A stretch of DNA of 64,000 bases from Lutjanus erythropterus. Taxonomy: Eukaryota > Chordata > Actinopteri > Lutjaniformes > Lutjanidae. This document shows, in pieces, positions 26,150 to 38,796 of this stretch. The stretch spans positions 13,600,938 to 13,664,937 of the forward strand of contig CM034600.1 of the NCBI GenBank assembly GCA_020091685.1, written 5' to 3'. The notes beneath the pieces were generated by a model that was not told the origin of the DNA, did no database searches, and was given only the letters and a program-made list of their open reading frames with translations. The position numbers and the translations under genes were made by a program. Positions within the stretch are counted from its first letter, which is position 1. The number at the start of each line of letters is the position of its first letter.

Positions 26150-26975
26150 CACAAGACATTAAATTTACGTCATTATACCGCCATAACCATGTCATGACAT
26201 CTGTCATGAACGTGAAGTCTTTATGAATGTTTATGAAGTATCATTCTGCCAAGTATGTTGTTTTTCAGTGCAAAGTTGACATTGTTTGAGATGTGAAGAC
26301 AATAGGCCTGTTTGACGACAGGGAAAACAGTACTGAGGTGATTCTCTGGTTGGGTTTGGATCCTGACACTCCAGGGCTGAATCAGCTAATTAGGCAACTA
26401 ATTCGAAGGCTAACAAGGCTAACTAGCTAACGGCAGCTACAGCCAACAGCAGACAGCAGTTAACCTACATAAGCAACAAGTAAACTAGCTAACTACTGTC
26501 TGTCCATAAGGTAACTCTGTAAGCTAAACCACCTTAGTACTGTACTCTGTCATCAAGCTGCCCTTATAACATTTAATGACATCTTTATGACCAAGTCCAA
26601 ATGGTACCACTTTTCTTGAAGTCCATGAAATTATTCATGACACCATTACAAAAGCATTTGACAGTGTAATAAAAGCTAATTCCAACTTTATGACAAGGCC
26701 ACTTTACTTGAGGTCAGGGAAAATATTTATGACACACTTATGAAGGTCTCATGACAGCCAGTGTCAAAACCAACTACATATGACAGCTTAATGTAATGTT
26801 AAAACATAAAGATAAACAGTTTCTTTGAGTTTGATAATGTCAAGCTGTCAAAGAAGTTTTCATGATAAAGACATCTCCAACAATGTCCACTTTGCAAATG
26901 ACATAATTGACCAAATGACACTTAATGACAAGACCTTCAAATAAAGTATTACCAAGATTAACTTTGTAATGACAA
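26150..26975. repeat. Probable dispersed repeat with recurring ATGACA words
   Basis: Words such as TCATGACA, TTATGACA and CTTTATGA recur many times over about 800 bases, and the 3' end reads TTCAAATAAAGTATTACCAA, which I recall as the end of a fish repeat. The order of blocks resembles a dispersed element interrupted near 26290-26560 by other sequence. Boundaries are rough. Confidence 0.4.
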
Positions 26976-27759
26976 CTCAAACAGGCCTGTATGTAATTCA
27001 TTACTTTAACTCGTGACTGCAAGTTATTCTGCAGTTAGTTTGCTGTGAAACTTTGTGCAAATACAAGTGGTGGATTCTGCATCACATCCCAATGTAATAT
27101 TCACAGACCCACTTCTGTCTGCACTTCGTACTCAGTACATTCAGTCTCCTATTTTTCAGCCTTTTGCCCTGACAGTAAAATTCCTTCAGTCAGTGACACC
27201 TGTGCCTTTAGGAAAGCTCTCAGCATGACCTGTCCATTATTTGACAAATTTTCCACATCAGTATCCTCTCAGTGCATTAAAGTCTTTGCTGTATCCGCTT
27301 ATTATCCTTAAGCTCTGAGGGCCGAATGCTAATATCTCTACAACGTCCCTGGACATCAAAGTGTGGCTGACTCATCGCTTATTGTCAGGATGTAAAGTGT
27401 GCATGTTTACCTGCAGACTGGAGAGAGGCGCCTGCTGTTTGTTCTGGCTCGGCAGTACACGATGATCCAAACCCTGTTTATATGCAAACACTGCACGCAC
27501 GGGCCATCTGTTTAACTCAGCACAATTATTTCCTGGCGCCGTTCACGCACCCTGATTGTCTCTGTGATGATCGCTTTAAAACTCGTCCAACTTTTGTGTG
27601 GGAGCAGGGTTTAGACAATAGAGGAGCCATTCGAATCACATTCAAAGCACTAAGTAAAGCATTTAGTGGAGTGAAATTAGTTGTAACATTAACATTTATT
27701 TAATTTCAAACATTGTCCCACTCAACAATTAATATTCTGTTTAAGTAACTTGACACTTC

Positions 27760-27815
27760 TTGTTTGGCTGAGTGGTTACAATGATGCCTTGCACAGCATG
27801 GTATGAAACAGTTTC
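27760..27815 (+). other. tRNA-like A-box only
   Basis: TGGCTGAGTGG matches the internal A-box of a tRNA gene, but no B-box (GGTTCGAATCC-like) or cloverleaf follows. It could be the remnant of a tRNA-derived SINE or chance. Confidence 0.15.
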
Positions 27816-29589
27816 TTGATAAATTTGGTAATAATAACATTAAGGTGACGTTTACGCATACACACATGTATTGTGCTTATGGCTGCACCACAGGCATTTT
27901 CATAAGGAAAGAGGACAATATTTTAGTACTTAGCATGTCTACTGATTGCAACTTTCAACACCATGGACGCCATCAATGCAGAATTATGGTGGCTACAGGT
28001 CTTCAGAAAGTCTTAAACTATCTTAAATTCACATTAACTATGAGCCTCCTGTTTTGGAAGGTCTAAAATATACCAAATATGTTAAGTTATTTGTATGAAA
28101 CATTGTTGGTTGCCAACATTTGGGCAATCGATGAGCTATACCAAGGGTTGCAATCATCATTTTCATCTAATATGTACATGAGGACATTGACTAGATACTG
28201 ACAACAGACAATGCGTACGCTGAATGAGACATGATTGTGTTTAACTGTTTATTTACTAGCCATGCACAAACTATAAACAATAACAATTTCAAAATGACAT
28301 AGATATAGGGAATTATACCTTGACATAGCCTAATTTCAAACTCTATCATAATATCATTAAGGACAAATATATTTCTTTCACACCAATAAACACATTTGAA
28401 CAAATGTTCCTTAACTCAGCCAGTTGTTATTTTTGCCTTATTTAAATGTATTATTTGAACAAACAGTTTGTATTTTCTCAGGAGTGTTTTTGCAAAATTG
28501 ACCTTGGGTTTAGTGGGTTTAAAAAGCTTACATTTAACTCGCTGATACATGTGTACAACTACACACTGATTGACTGACACACATACAGACAAATAAGAGT
28601 TGAATTGTTTTGTTTTTATTTTTATACTGGAGTAAATAATAATGAGTGAGAGAGAACATGATAAACGCCTACATAACAAGAAAACAAGTTTAATAATATA
28701 ATCATTATTTTAATTTTGTGAAAACATGGACATTTTAGTGTTTTGCAGATATTTGCTAGGACTCTGTACACCCAGTTTGAAACAGGGACAATCCTGCACC
28801 TGCTTTTTAGTGAAGAAAAAGTCTATAACAATGGCATGAGCTGAGTGGGCAGCTAAAGTGAAATTTGACAGTTTTCATTCAACCTCTAATGAAATTATGT
28901 TCAATCAATAAATTAAACTAAGTCCGTTGTTCCACCTAGTTTTTACACATTATTTTAAATGTGTTTTTAAGTGTTACCATAATTATCATTATTATGAATG
29001 AAAGTTTTTAAGCTGACAAGCTTCATGTAGCTTTCAAGAAATTAATTTATCACACAACAAATAGTTAGCTAATTAACTTTTTTATTTTATATTTAAATGA
29101 TATTTAAATCTTGAAAACAATTAATTTACCCACAAGATATAAATAAACAAATTGCCAAGCTAATTTTATTAAATTGCCACAACTTGATTTTTTTTAAATC
29201 AATTAATACAGAATTTGAGTGAAAAATATATACAGTATTAAATTGATGTAATTAACAACATTTATCTAGTTTATCTAAATTAATAAATTAGAATTTCTTA
29301 TCTTGCAACCATGTATTTAATTAATAGGTGGAAATAGATCCTTATAGGTTATAGGTGTACTACAAAGGCTGTCCAACTCCTCTTATGAGCTCAAAATCAA
29401 AACATGTTCTGCTGTGTTTCAAGTAACACAAGTGTGTAATAAGGAATTTGCAGGAAGAAAGCCAGGCTTGGCAGCGTGGATCAGAGTGAAGCGTGGAAAA
29501 GGGTTCTTATAGGTGTGTTGTCGTGCCGCCAAGTGCTGCAGTGACCCCTCTCACCATAAACATTCACACACACTTAAAGGTGCAGCGTC

Positions 29590-29880
29590 AGCCTTCAACA
29601 CCGTGACACGTCTGTTTGAAAACAGGCGTCTTTGCTTCTGCACCCTGCCAGACAGAAATGTGCATTGAATGTGCGTCTCCGCTGGTCGGCCTCTTCAAAA
29701 GCGCCCGTCAATCTCCCAATTTCCATTTCACAAAATGCCGCGTTTGGTTCACCCATTGTCTGCCTCTCCCTCCGTGCATTTATTACCTGGTTTTCCATCT
29801 CGTGTAGGCTGCTCATGGCTTTTGTTTTAATGGCAGGGAATTGCAGCGATGATTAGAATCATTGTAATTTCTCTGTTCAC
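29590..29880. promoter_or_regulatory. Candidate conserved non-coding element
   Basis: This intronic stretch lacks the repeat words seen around it, has more GC and CpG than its surroundings, and contains clustered homeodomain-like AT cores (GATGATTAGAATCATTGTAATT) in its 3' part. Antiparallel open frames of 60-75 codons overlap here without resembling known proteins. The appearance is that of a vertebrate enhancer, but this is judged by eye only. Confidence 0.25.
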
Positions 29881-30845
29881 CTCAATTTTATGAAAAGAGG
29901 GGCTAAAAAAAATCTCCTGGTGATTTTAATAATTCATCCTCAACACTATAAATGGAAATCTAAATGGAGCCCCGGCTGCCAGGGCTCTGATGAAGCATGT
30001 CAGACAAACAAGAGCAGAAATAGGGAAATTTGTGTGTGTGTAGGTTCGTGTGTGAGAGCTTTGCGTGTGGATGTGCATGTGCATGAACAGACCACTGAGC
30101 ACAATAATGATTTGTGTTTATTTATATGAGCAAGAGGGGGAGGAGGAGGCTATTTCTGACTTTATAACTATTTAGTGAGGACTTAAATGCAGGATGACAT
30201 TGACCCAAAACGAGGGGGTGCCCATCCAAACTCTATTGATGGCTGTTAACCTATTCATAGATGTCAGCTCCTCTGTGTATAAAAGACATGCAGCACTTCC
30301 AGGAAATAACGTTTAATGCGTCAGTCCAATTAACACCTGAATTTTCCCTGACAGTGGAGACTGGACTGTGAGGGATGGAAATGCAACGATGACATTAATT
30401 AGCCTGGTAAGGCAGATAATACTGAGTCAAACATTTGGCCTGTCTGCCCTTCTGTTTTAGTTTTATATGGGGTCACTACTATCATTGTTTATACTAAATA
30501 ATCCTATCAAGCTGCATGTAGATACAGTATATGCTTGTTGTGATAAACTATTTTTAATTTCAAATCGGAAAAGAAACAAACTAATTGTAAATTGTTGTAG
30601 GCATGAGGGACCAATACAGCAAGACATTTTCTGAATAAACCTTGTAAGGATGAGCAGCTCTTTGCCTCAGTTCAGTAAATTATTTTCTTTATTGTTTCTA
30701 TGACAACAAAGTTTTCACAAACATCATCCCCCAGGGAGCAAGCGACTTCCCTTCTCTGCGTTAACATGACAACCTGGCTGGTTACACGACACATTTGTCA
30801 TGTTGAGATTAACATACGAGCATGTATAGCTTTTAAAGCTGGAAA

Positions 30846-31325
30846 TTAAAAGGAAAATTCACTTTTCATGAGGATGTCCAGTCAGTGTTGATGGTAAAAG
30901 TAGTCTATTGAAGCAATAAATTCCTTAGTGTGTGCTATATTGACCAAGAAAACTGAGTTCCCCTGCTGTGAAATCTGTTGATCTTTCTGCATCCAGTGAT
31001 GTCACAGTGATGTAATTGGTGTTAACGAAGAACTACAGGCTGATTTAGCTTGATTTTCTAGTGTCCACCTTTGGGTAGCCAGAGGGAGTGCTAGATGAGT
31101 GTTCTCGTCACCTCATACTGGTTTCAGCCAACAAAGTAATAGCTACAGGGTAGGATGGTGATACCCAGCAACATGGCGGGGGCATCAGAAGCTTGTGTGC
31201 AATGCATCCACCCATGAGCAGGAAAACTGAGTTTGCTTGGTTTATTTATTTATTGCTTTAGTTGAGTATTTTGCCATCAACACTGACTGGACAGCCACAT
31301 GAGCAGTGCAGAATTCTCCCTTTAA
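30846..31325. mobile_element. Inverted-repeat MITE of about 480 bp
   Basis: The left end (TTAAAAGGAAAATTCAC...) and the complement of the right end (TTAAAGGGAGAATTCTGC...) are alike over about 60 bases. They share an exact inner block, GTCCAGTCAGTGTTGATGG, at 30887-30895 onward and in complement at about 31274-31292. The interior has no coding frame. A phrase from the interior (CTTTGGGTAGCCAGAGG) recurs at about 34556, so related sequence is dispersed in this intron. Confidence 0.65.
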
Positions 31326-31494
31326 GAGTTAAGCAGTAAATGTTTACCTGTGAAACTGCTATTCTTGAGGGAAAGCACCAGTTATTTTAGTTTTGTTTTC
31401 AGTGATGTATCTGTATAGACTGCATTTAGCTTACCATATACAGGCTTAGTATATTAGTGCTTTCACTGCTTAATTTTTATAACCTTCCCTTTTT

Positions 31495-31895
31495 AAATAA
31501 ATCGTTTGACATTTTTCACCTCTTGCTAAGAGAAGATTGATACCACTCTAGTGTTCGCACGCTGAATATAAAGCTAGAGCCAGCAGCTGGTTAGCTTAGC
31601 GGCGAGAGTGAAAACTGCTAGCATACCTCTATCCAAATCTCACAACTTTTTTTTTTTTAGACAAACAAGATTTAACATGCTAATTAGTGAGCTTAAGAGA
31701 TACTGGTAGTGGGCTTGTGTTATCTTTGGAGAGAGTCAGGCTAGCTGTTTCCAGCCTTTTTGCTAAGTTAAGCCAACCAGCTGCCGGGCTGTGGCTTCAT
31801 ATTTACCGTAAAGACATGAGAGATATCAGTCTTCCCATCTAACTCTTGTCCAGAAATGAAAATAAGCATATTTCCTTACGCAGGGCAGGACTCTT
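31495..31895. repeat. Dispersed teleost repeat
   Basis: Reads in order through GGTTAGCTTAGC, ACAAACAAGATTTAACATGC, TAATTAGTGAGCTTAAGAG, GTTATCTTTGGAGAGAGTCA and GGCTAGCTGTTTCCAGCC. I recognise this series as a very abundant repeat of percomorph genomes. The fragment at 11090-11230 is the neighbouring part of the same family. Element class is not established here. Confidence 0.6.
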
Positions 31896-32794
31896 CTTTT
31901 AAAAATCGTGGTAACTTGTGTTATATGATTTTCTAAAAATACCTTTGTGCTGTTTCTGCTCCCACATCTTCCTTAGCCAAAAAAATGTCCCCACCCTTTC
32001 TCCAACATGATCTTCATCTGGTTGTACTGAAAGTCCTCATTCCTTATTATAAAACAAACAGCCAAACTTATGTATGCTTTTCTACTATTTGTTCCAGGTG
32101 TTTATTGTTTGCCCAGGTATAGTTCTAGTGAGGAGGATTTTCACTGTGACCAAATTTATAGAAGCCCAGATGCTGACTCAAGGTCTCAATCTGTGGTGAA
32201 TTTCTTTGTTTTGACATTTATCCCAAATCTGCAGCACAGGCTTCATGTCTGTTCCTGGCTCCTTTGTATGAAGCTCACACAAACCAAATTGTTTAACTGA
32301 AAGATAAAAACACCTCCATCTCAAAGCTCCACTAATGAAATTTTCACGACAGTGTGGCAGATTTTGCTTCCGTTGTCTTCTATAAATAGCCCGATCGAAA
32401 GGGTGGCATTCGCTATTTTTGACTGAAGGTGCTTTTCCCCTCATTCTCTCTTCCTGCCTTCCTCTTGAGTGAGCCCGCTGCGTTTACTATTTTTAGATTT
32501 TCCTGTTTTAGCTCAGCACGGGGGTTAGGGACTCTGTGTGTGCGTGTGCGTATGGGGGGGGTTGTAGATGGGCTGTCACTAATGTTAGAGTACTATGGGT
32601 AACACTGAAGTAGGGAAAGAGGACAGTGTGAGCAGATGGGAGGATATCGGGGGGATGCCTCACCTCTCTGCAACAGTACCCTTGAAAAGTGCTGAAATAA
32701 TATATGTGCATGCTGGGAATAATCGAAAAAGCCCGGAAGCACCTTTGAGCAGCGTATGTCTTTGTTGTATTTCTGGTGATTTTAATGGGAGAGA

Positions 32795-32870
32795 CGTTGC
32801 CTGAAGGTTAGAGAAACTGGTGTGTTACCAGAAAGTCAGCACTTTGAATCCTCAGCCAGTGGTCAGTGCA
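32795..32870 (+). mobile_element. Degenerate tRNA-derived SINE head
   Basis: CCTGAAGGTTAGAGAAACTG followed by TTACCAGAAAGTCAGCACTT and TTGAATCCTCAGCC matches the familiar tRNA-like head of fish SINEs (a GGTTAGAGAA A-box region, then a GGTTCAAATCC-type B-box). A second A-box-like phrase (ACTGTGGTTAGAGCCTGAG) follows at about 32908. No target duplications were found. Confidence 0.4.
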
Positions 32871-32984
32871 TACTGAATACCAGACGGCGGTGGAAAGATG
32901 CGGTGGTACTGTGGTTAGAGCCTGAGTGGATGTGTTTTAACGTATGAATGAAAAGATGGTTGTTGCTCAAAACAGACATTCTTA

Positions 32985-33124
32985 TATCCTCCTTTCTCTT
33001 CTTGTTCTTTATTTCATCACATCTCTCCTTCCTGCTGTCTTCTATTCCACCTCCTCCTTTATCCTCTTTTCTTCTCTCCCTCTATCCATCTCTGCCATCT
33101 CCCTCCCTCCCTCCCTCCCTCCCT
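32985..33124. repeat. Pyrimidine-rich tract ending in CCCT repeat
   Basis: About 140 bases on the + strand are almost all C and T. The last 27 (33098-33124) are pure pyrimidine in a CCCT tetranucleotide repeat. It sits inside acot7's last intron and is followed by GACAGAGACTCAG, so it resembles an over-strong acceptor, yet no coding exon follows. Confidence 0.8.
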
Positions 33125-33971
33125 GACAGAGACTCAGCTGGCCTCCCGTGACACAAAAACAAGCCTGGTTGTCATGGCAACCTCCTGTAGTCCACATGAA
33201 GTGATGCATGTTATTTTTAGATGCCTCCCATTCAAGACAATCAGCAATGGGTTAACGGGTACGCTCGTGCCAGAGTTGCAGATATTTCTGATGCTGTGGT
33301 GATCCGCGGCACGGCACAGAGATCATACTGACGTTTGTTCTCGTCAAGACTCAGTCCACAAATCTGTAAACAATTGTTTATTAAGGTTTTCATTAAACCT
33401 TACTAAATATGCATAGAAGCGTATGATGTTCCATGTCCATAGCCAAAACACAACATGGCACAATCCATTTGTGAGAGTGGCAATAATGAGCAAACACTGT
33501 ACCTGTCAACCACATAGAGACAAAACAAGACAAGTGTTGTAAATCACATTTTTGGTGAATTCAATCTCTTCTGATATTAGGTCTGTTTTTAATTACCCAC
33601 ATATCCCACAATGACCCTCAGCAGTGCCAGAAAAGGCGCACTAAAGTGTCACTTCTAATTAAAAGTGGGCCAAAAAGCACACAAACAGAGCCAGCTAATA
33701 TTGATGCTCATACATAATGCAAAGTTCAATACAAGTATGAGTGCTCCTGATTTTTTTCAATATTACCTTCGAGCAAAATACCGTATAGCTGCAGCTCACT
33801 GAAAATCACTTCTTCTGCTTTTTGCCCAGTGTGTAAGATTTGTGGGGGTTTATTGGCAAAACGTGGCAGAAAGTGAATAAAATTTTAATAGGTATGTTTT
33901 TATTACTGTTTTCATTACCTTAGAATGAGCTGTTTACATCTAGTTCTCCCTGTTGCACCTCCATGTTCCTG

Positions 33972-34357
33972 CTAGGGATTAAACAATAATTGGTTTCACC
34001 GTGATAAAACCCCTGACAACTATTATTACTGTTTCAAATTTAGTTATTGTGATCACCATAATTGATCACCCCGCAATGAATAACTCACAGCAAATACTGT
34101 CCAGCATCAACCAAAGTTAGCAACGCTGTCCCAGGTGCAACGTTGGTTTGTTTTGTGTCAGTGAAAACACTGACATCACAAAGGACATGATGCCATTTCA
34201 AATTGTTGTGAGGTTCTCATTTAAGTTGGTGAAATTATTTCAGTGTGTATCAGTACTTTTTGAACATTTTCAGTACATACCACAATAACAATAACAACTA
34301 TGATCATTTTAGTTGCTGTAATTGTGATATGAAATGTTCATAGTGTTTCATGTCTAG
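33972..34357. mobile_element. Probable MITE with short inverted ends
   Basis: The left end CTAGGGATTAAACA is matched by the complement of the right end, CTAGACATGAAACA. Internal ATAATTG and CAATTAT-like words are also arranged in opposite orientation. The pattern fits one of the many hAT-like non-autonomous elements of fish. No coding capacity. Confidence 0.5.
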
Positions 34358-35602
34358 TTTCTGCAGTAGATGAAAGTATTAAAACCAAACACTGGTTCTA
34401 GATACATCCATTTTCACCTTAGGTTCTCCTACACACTTAGAAGGGGAAGCTGAGACGATTACACTCAATCCTACGCAATGGTCCTTTAAAAGTTGTGTTT
34501 TAGGCTGGTAAACACACATTACTGCCACACATTTCCCATATTATACAAAACAACCTTTGGGTAGCCAGAGGTGTAGTCAGGTGTGCAACATGTACATTGT
34601 TGAAAGATGTTTTTCTCAGGTCATGATTAGGGTCCATTCATTTATAAAAATCAGTTAAAACTTAATTGAACTAGTTCACTGAGTTTCTTATACATTAAGC
34701 AATAAATAATTAAAAAATAATTTTATTTTGCTTAAAGTTGTCTGTTGTTGTATGAAAAATCCACTGCTGGTATATTGTGCTTTAATTTGCCGCTTTGCAT
34801 TCATGTTGTCAGAAAAAAAAAACCTAGAATACACAAATAACAATAACTACTCATTGTAGCTGCATACATAATGTTATCACTTATGCAACACTGCTGTTGG
34901 ATTAGTTTATTGAGGAATTTGAGATGATTGCTTCACAGGCTGAACCACAGACAGAAAAGACCTGACAAAATGAAACATTAATCATGACTGAACAGACGGA
35001 TCCACGGACGGCATGTGGATCCTTTCAGCATTCAGGAAAAACCAGCACAGAATATTTTAAGGGTTTCATTTCATGTCAACAAATGAAACACCTTCATTTG
35101 TAAAATGTCATCCTTAAATGTCCAAAATGTCATCCTTTGTGTGTGTGTGTCTCTCTCCCTCCCTGTCCCACACTTACATATAGGTTAGTATCCAGACTCA
35201 CGCACGTCCAGATGGCTATTATTTTTCTTTATTACTTGCAGCTTAGTGTTACTTTTGAGATACTGGCATTTGGCAGCGTCACTGAATCCCTGTGCCCGCT
35301 CTAATAACAGCTTGTGCTAACACAAAGGAACCCCTCTGGCATTTTGCTGGCTTTGTCCGAGCAGTCCTTTTTACAAGCCTTGTCCCTGTTCCAGGTTTAC
35401 ACCATTTGGTTTGTCACACTCCATTCAGCTGTCCACCTAACGGACGACCAGCAGGCCAGGTGAAACAGCTGTTTGTCTTGGCCGTTTGAAGCACTCAGTC
35501 GAAGCTCTGAGGTGTGACTGTGTCTTGGTTCTCCATGGACGACATTCACATTGATAGTTTCATGTCGCCCAGTGCAGTCTTTTGCATATGATTATTTATC
35601 TC

Positions 35603-35626
35603 TTTATTTATTTATTTATTTATTTT
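35603..35626. repeat. TTTA tetranucleotide repeat
   Basis: Tandem TTTA units; simple sequence in the last acot7 intron. Confidence 0.9.
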
Positions 35627-35689
35627 AGTTGTAACAAATGTGTTTTTTAGCAGCCATGATGGCTCACATCAGTTCGTAGATCTGTTGGT

Positions 35690-36240
35690 TCACTTTGATC
35701 CAGATGAAAGTATCTTAACAACTATTGGACGGATTGACATGAAGTTTTGTATTTATGATATATCCTAATGACTTTGATGATCCCCTGACTTTTCACATTT
35801 TTGTGGTTTTGAGTCTCAATAACGATTGAATGATTTGATGTGAAATATGGTACATACGTTCATAACTTTGGTGATCCCTTACCTTTACATCAAGTGCCAT
35901 CATTAATTAAAAAGTTTAATTTGACCAATACTATGGTTTATGACTAGGCTGGCATCATTAGAATCATCTGCTAGAGCAAATGAATGCATGAGCTCTGCAG
36001 ATTCATCTGATTTCCAGGCTACTTTATGACTGAATTCTAACCAATTACATTCTTATTCACTGCAGCCATATTTTGAGTTTAGTGCTGATTAGAAAATGTT
36101 TGTGTGCTAACATGCTAAACTGAGATTAAGACATGTTAAACACTATATCTGCTTAGTATCTTCATTTCATCATTATTGTTGAGAGAACAGTAGCATGCTG
36201 CCGTTAGCATTTAGTTTAAAGCACCTCTGAACCGAGTACA
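35690..36240. repeat. High-copy dispersed teleost repeat
   Basis: Contains, in order, ACAACTATTGGACGGATTGAC, ATGAAGTTTTGTA, AACTTTGGTGATCCCTTACC, ATACTATGGTTTATGAC, GCTAACATGCTAAACTGAGA and GCATGCTGCCGTTAGCATTTAG. I recognise this chain as a repeat present in very many copies in percomorph fish. There is a partial internal repetition near 35760-35890. No coding frame. Confidence 0.65.
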
Positions 36241-38768
36241 GCAGCTGAAAAATGAAGCCAACACAAAGTGCCAAAAATGACCAACTTTACAGCAGATACA
36301 AACATGTTAACAGCCTGGCACAATTTCAGCCTGTAACTAATTTCTTAGTTTATGACAAGTGTACAAGGGGTGAATTTTTATAGAACTCACCCATTTAAAT
36401 CAAATTAAGGGTTAAAATGATAAATAATTAAGAGCGTGCCCACTTTGAGTGACAGCTGGTTCTGTCACAGATGGCTAGCCACTAGGTGGTCGCTTCATTC
36501 AGCTGCCTCAGCTCCACCCGCTCTCCACACTCTACTCTCCACTGTATTTATTATACTGTCTATGGTACAGCCTCAAGGCGCTGATATCATGGCTATAGAC
36601 TGCAGTCTTGCTGAAACCCGTTGAGTTTTACCCAGTGTGGGCCGTGTATTAACTGTTGCACATATAATCACTTTGATTGCAACAAAATATAGCACATGCC
36701 AATTATATAATGTCAATGTTAAGATGCACATGCACCATGAAACACAAGTGTCATTTATATATGAGAATGCCATCTTTCAATATAATTATCATCTACTACT
36801 GCATCCCATGCCTGTATTAACTGGCTATAAATGATGACTACAATACTATATTCAGTAAAACATTAATGCAATATTCTTTCTCATAGGGGTTTTTAGTTTA
36901 AATTTAAGAGAAAGTTAAAAGGATACTCAGGAAACCAGTCTTTACAAATCAGAAGACAACTTGAGGAAACTGCCTGCGTGGTACAGTGTGTCTCAGGTTT
37001 ATGAACCAAAACATGGTATCTGTCTTAGAGTCATTTTTACAAATCAAGGCAGAAGGCAAAATGTTCGAAATGTGAAGAACAATGGGATCGGAGACAATCA
37101 GATTGAAGACACTATAAAACAAGCATGACTTCTTTTTGCGAGGTCGAGGTTCTGCATCAGAGAGTCACCAGTTGTAGTTGATGATCCTGCATAATCATAG
37201 TTATTAGACTGGAGTCACTGTGGGAATACCAATTACATTGGGACACCAAAAGGACGTTTTGAGCCCAGCGTTGAATTGTCTCATTGAGTTATGCAAATGT
37301 GATCCACATGAGCATAAACATATGCATGCACATGCACAGCCCAGCAGGGATAACACACAGTATAAGTATAAGCAGGACAAACAATGTGCACATGTACGCA
37401 AACGCATGGACAGAAAAGTAGAAACACTTAAAACAGTCTGATGTTATAATTCACTTGGAATATCATCACATACTATTACTGTAAAAGAGTGAAGAAGCCA
37501 TTTTAAAAGCTAAGCAATGTTAACAGTTGTTTTAAAATAAAACTTACTTTGTATTCTGCTTAAACCAGCATTTAGAAGTTGTAGAGACAGATTGAATCAC
37601 CAACTGCTGGTTAGTCTTTCCTCTTCTCAGGCTGGATAACACTGCTTTTAAGTTAGAATAAAAACAAAAAAATAACTGGAAGATTTAGGTCTTTTATCAG
37701 TTTTGTTTGGCTAGATGAGATAAGATTAAGACAGTTTCTTTTTGACAACAGAAAAAAAAAACACCTGTAAATATCTTCTTGGAAACTGCTTCATTGGGAG
37801 TGAAAATATACTTTGAGCCAATCACAAGAGAAATCACACATCAATAAAAAATTAAATTATAACAGACTACCACAATAACTCCAGTATATCAATAGTCAGT
37901 GCTTACTAGAACCCGTCCTTCACCCAGTCAGTCTCACATTTTTCTCCTGCCAGAAACATCTGTTTCCTTTGCGTTAGACTTGAAACTTTAGAGGCCCATA
38001 TCTCATGTTGTTATTAACAGTCATTCTTCATTAGCAGTAGTCAGGTGTACAGTTCCTTTTAATTGGCGCGTTCATTAAACCATCTCAAGCTGAAGCTCAA
38101 TATGGTTTTAAAATTGTAATTAAATAATGGTTAAGTCCTTAGGGGCCTGAGTGGGAGAGAGAGAGGGGGAGGGAGAAATATGGAGAAATATGAGCAGTTT
38201 GAAGGAGAGCAGCCTGAAGACACTGTTAATAAATATACAACCCTGTCTCCAATAGAAATTCTGTTTGTACTGTATATTACTAAATTGTTTTCATAATTAC
38301 ATTGGGGTGACAAATGTAATTGCTGCCTGGATTATGTATAGAGATATATTAAGTGCGATTATATGACTGTGACACCAGAATCCAAGGTTTGTGTCCACAC
38401 TCCTGACTGTGGTTAAATTTAGGCAAGTAAAGCTCTTCTGTTAAGACTGGGGACAGATCATGATTTTGGTAAAATGCTCATGTTCAAAATCTTAGGTCTG
38501 ACTTTTTCTGTATTTGTGCCAGTACCTAAACATGACCATTAAAAAGTTCAGTCATGCTGTAGTCACTACGAGTGGATACTGGTGTGAAAGATTATGTATT
38601 TTGGTGGAAAACAAATGAAATACTACGTCAGTGTATATTTTAGTAATAGATTCAGTATCAACATTTTTGTCTCCTGCCAGGTATGTCGATTAAACCTTTG
38701 AAAGTCCTGCCCCTTTTTGACCTGTGCTTCAACAACAGTCGAGCAAGCTTGGTAGCTGCTTTAACTTC

Positions 38769-38796
38769 GATCAACTAGCTAACTAGCTAGTTGATC
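38769..38796. repeat. Perfect 12-bp inverted repeat, 4-base loop
   Basis: GATCAACTAGCT, loop AACT, then the exact complement AGCTAGTTGATC. The CTAG words are repeated in the surroundings (TAGCTAACTAGCTAG), so slippage between short repeats could have produced it. Confidence 0.8.

Noticed and set aside
27760..27815. Possible tRNA gene
   Set aside because: Only an A-box; no B-box, acceptor stem or terminator.
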